This document shows positions 29,098-31,030 of a stretch of 31,030 nucleotides of DNA, in pieces. A model generated the notes under the pieces. The model did no database searches, had not been told where the DNA came from, and was given only the letters and a program-made list of their open reading frames with translations. The position numbers and the translations under genes are program-made. Origin of the DNA: a virus. Every line of letters begins with the position of its first letter. Position 1 is the first letter of the stretch. Location: the IMG/VR virus record IMGVR_UViG_3300046000_005770, positions 1 to 31,030 of that record; one strand, 5' to 3'.

Positions 29098-29415
29098 TTA
29101 CCATTTAGGTGCCTCTTCTTTAAACTCATCACCTTCTTTTTTCTTAGGTTTTGCAACTGGTTGGGTTGTTTTACCATCACCACCTTTATTGATGATTACA
29201 GTTTTATTACCACCAGCAGCTTGTTGTTGAGTTTGATTAGTTGTAATGTTAATTACTGGTGCGGCTTGTACTGGTGCGGGTTCGGCTTTGTCACCACCAC
29301 CTAACAATGTTGTTAACCATACGCCGCCAGCGGTTACTACTGTTCCTGCAATTCCAATTATTGTCTTTTTAAGACTTGACCATGTTCCTTCTTGTTCTTG
29401 TGTTTCTTCTGCCAT
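29098..29415 (-). CDS. Single-span membrane protein with Ala/Gln-rich tail
   Basis: A 105-residue protein: an acidic N-terminus, one hydrophobic segment at ~15-40 (T-I-I-G-I-A-G-T-V-V-T-A-G-G-V-W), then a low-complexity tail (Ala, Pro, Gln, Lys) including N-I-T-T-N-Q-T-Q-Q-Q and a final K-E-E-A-P-K-W. It lies in the unit of lipoproteins and holin-like proteins. It may be a small anchor or part of the lysis complex. No family recognised. Confidence 0.6.
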   Translation of the reverse strand: MAEETQEQEGTWSSLKKTIIGIAGTVVTAGGVWLTTLLGGGDKAEPAPVQAAPVINITTNQTQQQAAGGNKTVIINKGGDGKTTQPVAKPKKKEGDEFKEEAPKW

Positions 29416-29433
29416 TTTATTTGTGTTTAATTT

Positions 29434-29808
29434 TTAGTTTATTTTATTAAAATCTGTTATTCCTAACATATTATTTTTTGAATCAAAAAAACCAATTCTA
29501 TATGCTGAATTTGGTAATGATGACGTATATACTTTAAGTATATTATCTCCAACAATTACGTTAACGGTCTCTTTTGAAACAACTCTATTTGAGATGTCAA
29601 ATATCTTAATTGTTACAGATCCCACAATTTCACTTTTAACATTCATTGCAACCTCTGAAGTGACAAATGGTGATTGTAATTTAATACCTAAAGAACTAGA
29701 TATTTTCAAATCTTCGGGTGCTTGTTGAATAGTTGGAAGAAAATCCTGTTCTTTTCTACAACCTGTAAGAATCATTAAACTTAATACCACTATAAATAGC
29801 TTTTTCAT
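29434..29808 (-). CDS. Lipoprotein with T9SS-sorting-domain-like sandwich
   Basis: A 124-residue protein with a lipoprotein signal peptide (L-M-I-L-T-G-C, lipidated Cys17). The residues after Cys (R-K-E-Q-D-F) are acidic/basic as in Bacteroidota surface-export signals, but the match is loose. The C-terminal half (V-T-I-K-I-F-D-I-S-N-R-V-V-S, then L-P-N-S-A-Y-R-I-G-F-F-D) has the pattern of a type IX secretion C-terminal sorting domain sandwich. It lies with a similar lipoprotein and a barrel. Role unknown. Confidence 0.65.
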   Translation of the reverse strand: MKKLFIVVLSLMILTGCRKEQDFLPTIQQAPEDLKISSSLGIKLQSPFVTSEVAMNVKSEIVGSVTIKIFDISNRVVSKETVNVIVGDNILKVYTSSLPNSAYRIGFFDSKNNMLGITDFNKIN

Positions 29809-29824
29809 TTGACTTGGGTTTCTT

Positions 29825-30166
29825 TTATTTATTTATTATTATTGTTTTACCTAATTGATTCTTATTATTGTCTTCCAACACTAATAGTAAATATCCCTTA
29901 AGTAGGGAATTGGTGTAAATTTTTTTCACATTTTCACCCGATTTACCATTAAATTTTTCTCTACTAACCACTTGCCCACTTTCTTTATCAATTAAAGTTA
30001 AAGTATGTATACCATCGGATGGCAGTTTAAAATATATATCCTGTCCATTTGTTACTTCACTTTCCTTTACATCAAATACATAGGTAATTTGTGGTATTGG
30101 AACAGGCAGGTCTGGTTTAACACATCCCACCAATAAAATTACAAATATGAGTAATGTCTTTTTCAT
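29825..30166 (-). CDS. Lipoprotein, related design to the neighbouring one
   Basis: A 113-residue lipoprotein (L-L-V-G-C, lipidated Cys15) followed by a Pro-rich segment and a beta-sandwich resembling its neighbour: H-T-L-T-L-I-D-K-E-S-G-Q-V-V-S, then K-I-Y-T-N-S-L-L-K-G-Y-L-L-L-V-L. It starts by a TAATG overlap with the barrel gene and ends 16 bases before the other lipoprotein. The two are probable diverged duplicates. Function not known. Confidence 0.65.
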   Translation of the reverse strand: MKKTLLIFVILLVGCVKPDLPVPIPQITYVFDVKESEVTNGQDIYFKLPSDGIHTLTLIDKESGQVVSREKFNGKSGENVKKIYTNSLLKGYLLLVLEDNNKNQLGKTIIINK

Positions 30167-31030
30167 TAAAATTGAAAGTTTGTTCCTATCATAAACATTA
30201 TTGGGTTACTCTTTTTATAACCAACTGATTCACTTAATTTATCAAAAGTTGTGTTATATCTAATATTAGTATTTAATACAAATCTTTTAGTTACCTTCCA
30301 ATCGATAGATGTACCATAATATAAGTCCAAATTGAAATCATCAAAATACGATAAATCCGATGTAGTACCATCTTTAAATACTTTATATACATCACTCATT
30401 GCAAATATTTGTGGTGATATGTTTACTCTCTTTGTTTTCAATGTATATGTGTACATCACCATACCTCTATAACTTATTTCACTTGATGCCGGTATCATTG
30501 GGTATATTAAATCTTTAAAATCACCATTTTCATCTACCGTATATTTTCCTTCCCATTGACCTTCATATGTTCCCCAAAAAGATTTTGATGCAATTAAACT
30601 ATATCCAAATGTTCCAAACTTTTTAGTTCTGAATACATCGATGAATGATAGTGTAATATCTTTTTGAAAATCAAAATCGGTTGAATAAAATGATTGTAAT
30701 GTGGTTGTTCTCTTTTCGGTATTTTTACTAAGACCATATCCCACACCATAATAGTTCCATATAGGATTTATTGATGCTGCGAATGTGTGACCCCATTGCC
30801 CATTCATAGATGATTTATTGTAACCCAAATTAAGAGTAGTGGATACTTGCTTTCCGATTATACCAACTGATAAGTTTGAGGATGAAAGCACATCTTTTGA
30901 AAAATTAACATAGGATTGTAATACACCCACATCGTTCCAATCATCACTTTCACCAAATAATTCCTTTGGTGATAATTGTAATGTATCGGGTTTTACAATT
31001 TGGGCTTTTGTAACAAATGTAATCGAAATT
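30166..31030 (-). CDS. Outer-membrane beta-barrel protein, partial (start beyond window)
   Basis: The frame stays open through base 31030. The GTG at 30930 is internal, because upstream codons continue in frame and look like the end of a signal peptide (I-T-F-V-T-K-A-Q) followed by a mature start. The visible 287 codons contain repeated amphipathic beta strands and end with P-I-M-F-M-I-G-T-N-F-Q-F, a typical barrel closing strand with terminal Phe. D-W-K-V-T-K-R-F and S-P-Q-I-F match segments of the 24430-26010 barrel, suggesting common descent. It heads the unit that also encodes two lipoproteins and holin-like proteins. Function unknown. Confidence 0.7.
   Translation of the reverse strand, partial: ISITFVTKAQIVKPDTLQLSPKELFGESDDWNDVGVLQSYVNFSKDVLSSSNLSVGIIGKQVSTTLNLGYNKSSMNGQWGHTFAASINPIWNYYGVGYGLSKNTEKRTTTLQSFYSTDFDFQKDITLSFIDVFRTKKFGTFGYSLIASKSFWGTYEGQWEGKYTVDENGDFKDLIYPMIPASSEISYRGMVMYTYTLKTKRVNISPQIFAMSDVYKVFKDGTTSDLSYFDDFNLDLYYGTSIDWKVTKRFVLNTNIRYNTTFDKLSESVGYKKSNPIMFMIGTNFQF

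Noticed and set aside
30166-30930. Gene starting at the GTG at 30930
   Set aside because: The frame continues upstream to the window edge and shows the end of a signal peptide, so the gene is partial rather than starting there.

Overview
The window looks like part of a large T4-like (Straboviridae-style) tailed-phage genome that infects a Bacteroidota host, probably a flavobacterium-like one. The phage assignment rests on a head-gene block in T4-like order: large terminase, portal, a core-like protein, prohead protease, prohead scaffold and major capsid protein. The host assignment rests on four things. The promoters fit the Bacteroidota form TTTG-N20-TAnnTTTG, gene starts lack Shine-Dalgarno sequences, several proteins have Bacteroidota-type signal peptides and lipoboxes, and one small gene encodes a Bacteroidota-like ribosomal protein bS21. 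The DNA is AT-rich and densely coding. No gap exceeds 300 bases, and no tRNA or CRISPR array was seen.

Layout. Positions 1-4057 (+) hold a partial gene, a virion-like beta protein, two basic proteins made of short recurrent phage motifs, and a flavodoxin-fold reductase with a virion-type N-terminal tag. Positions 4051-4805 (-) hold a SAP-like protein and a dCMP deaminase behind a host-type promoter. Positions 4897-18886 (-) are the head-morphogenesis block (capsid, scaffold, protease, portal, terminase and several acidic or tagged virion-associated candidates), followed upstream by a nucleotidyltransferase and two KTSC-domain proteins. The bS21 gene (9235-9426, +) is inserted inside this block with its own promoter and a shared terminator. 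Positions 19318-21339 (+) encode a ClpC-like AAA+ unfoldase lacking its N-domain. A candidate small structured RNA and a small lipoprotein follow. Positions 21759-23948 (+) form a tight RNA-repair operon: P-loop polynucleotide kinase, a small unknown, a T4 Rnl1-like RNA ligase and a cyclic-phosphate-processing receiver-like (cREC) protein.

Positions 24430-31030 (-) are an envelope-directed region in three transcription units. One unit is FeoA-like, PspC-like, a secreted protein and an outer-membrane barrel. The second is a lone CsgG-like secreted protein. The third is another barrel, two lipoproteins and four small membrane proteins, two of them holin-like.

Two features tie the window together. 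Many gene starts are preceded by the 8-mer TATTTATA, which is the reverse complement of the T4 late box. At several boundaries an intrinsic terminator runs directly into this 8-mer and then the next ATG; the same cassette occurs at the terminase gene and in the envelope region, so both belong to one replicon. Candidate protease sites (I/L/V-N-E followed by A, S or M) occur in the capsid protein and in several tagged or basic proteins, which suggests they are processed and carried inside the head. The likely biology is head assembly plus a take-over kit: ribosome modification, RNA repair, proteolysis and envelope remodelling.
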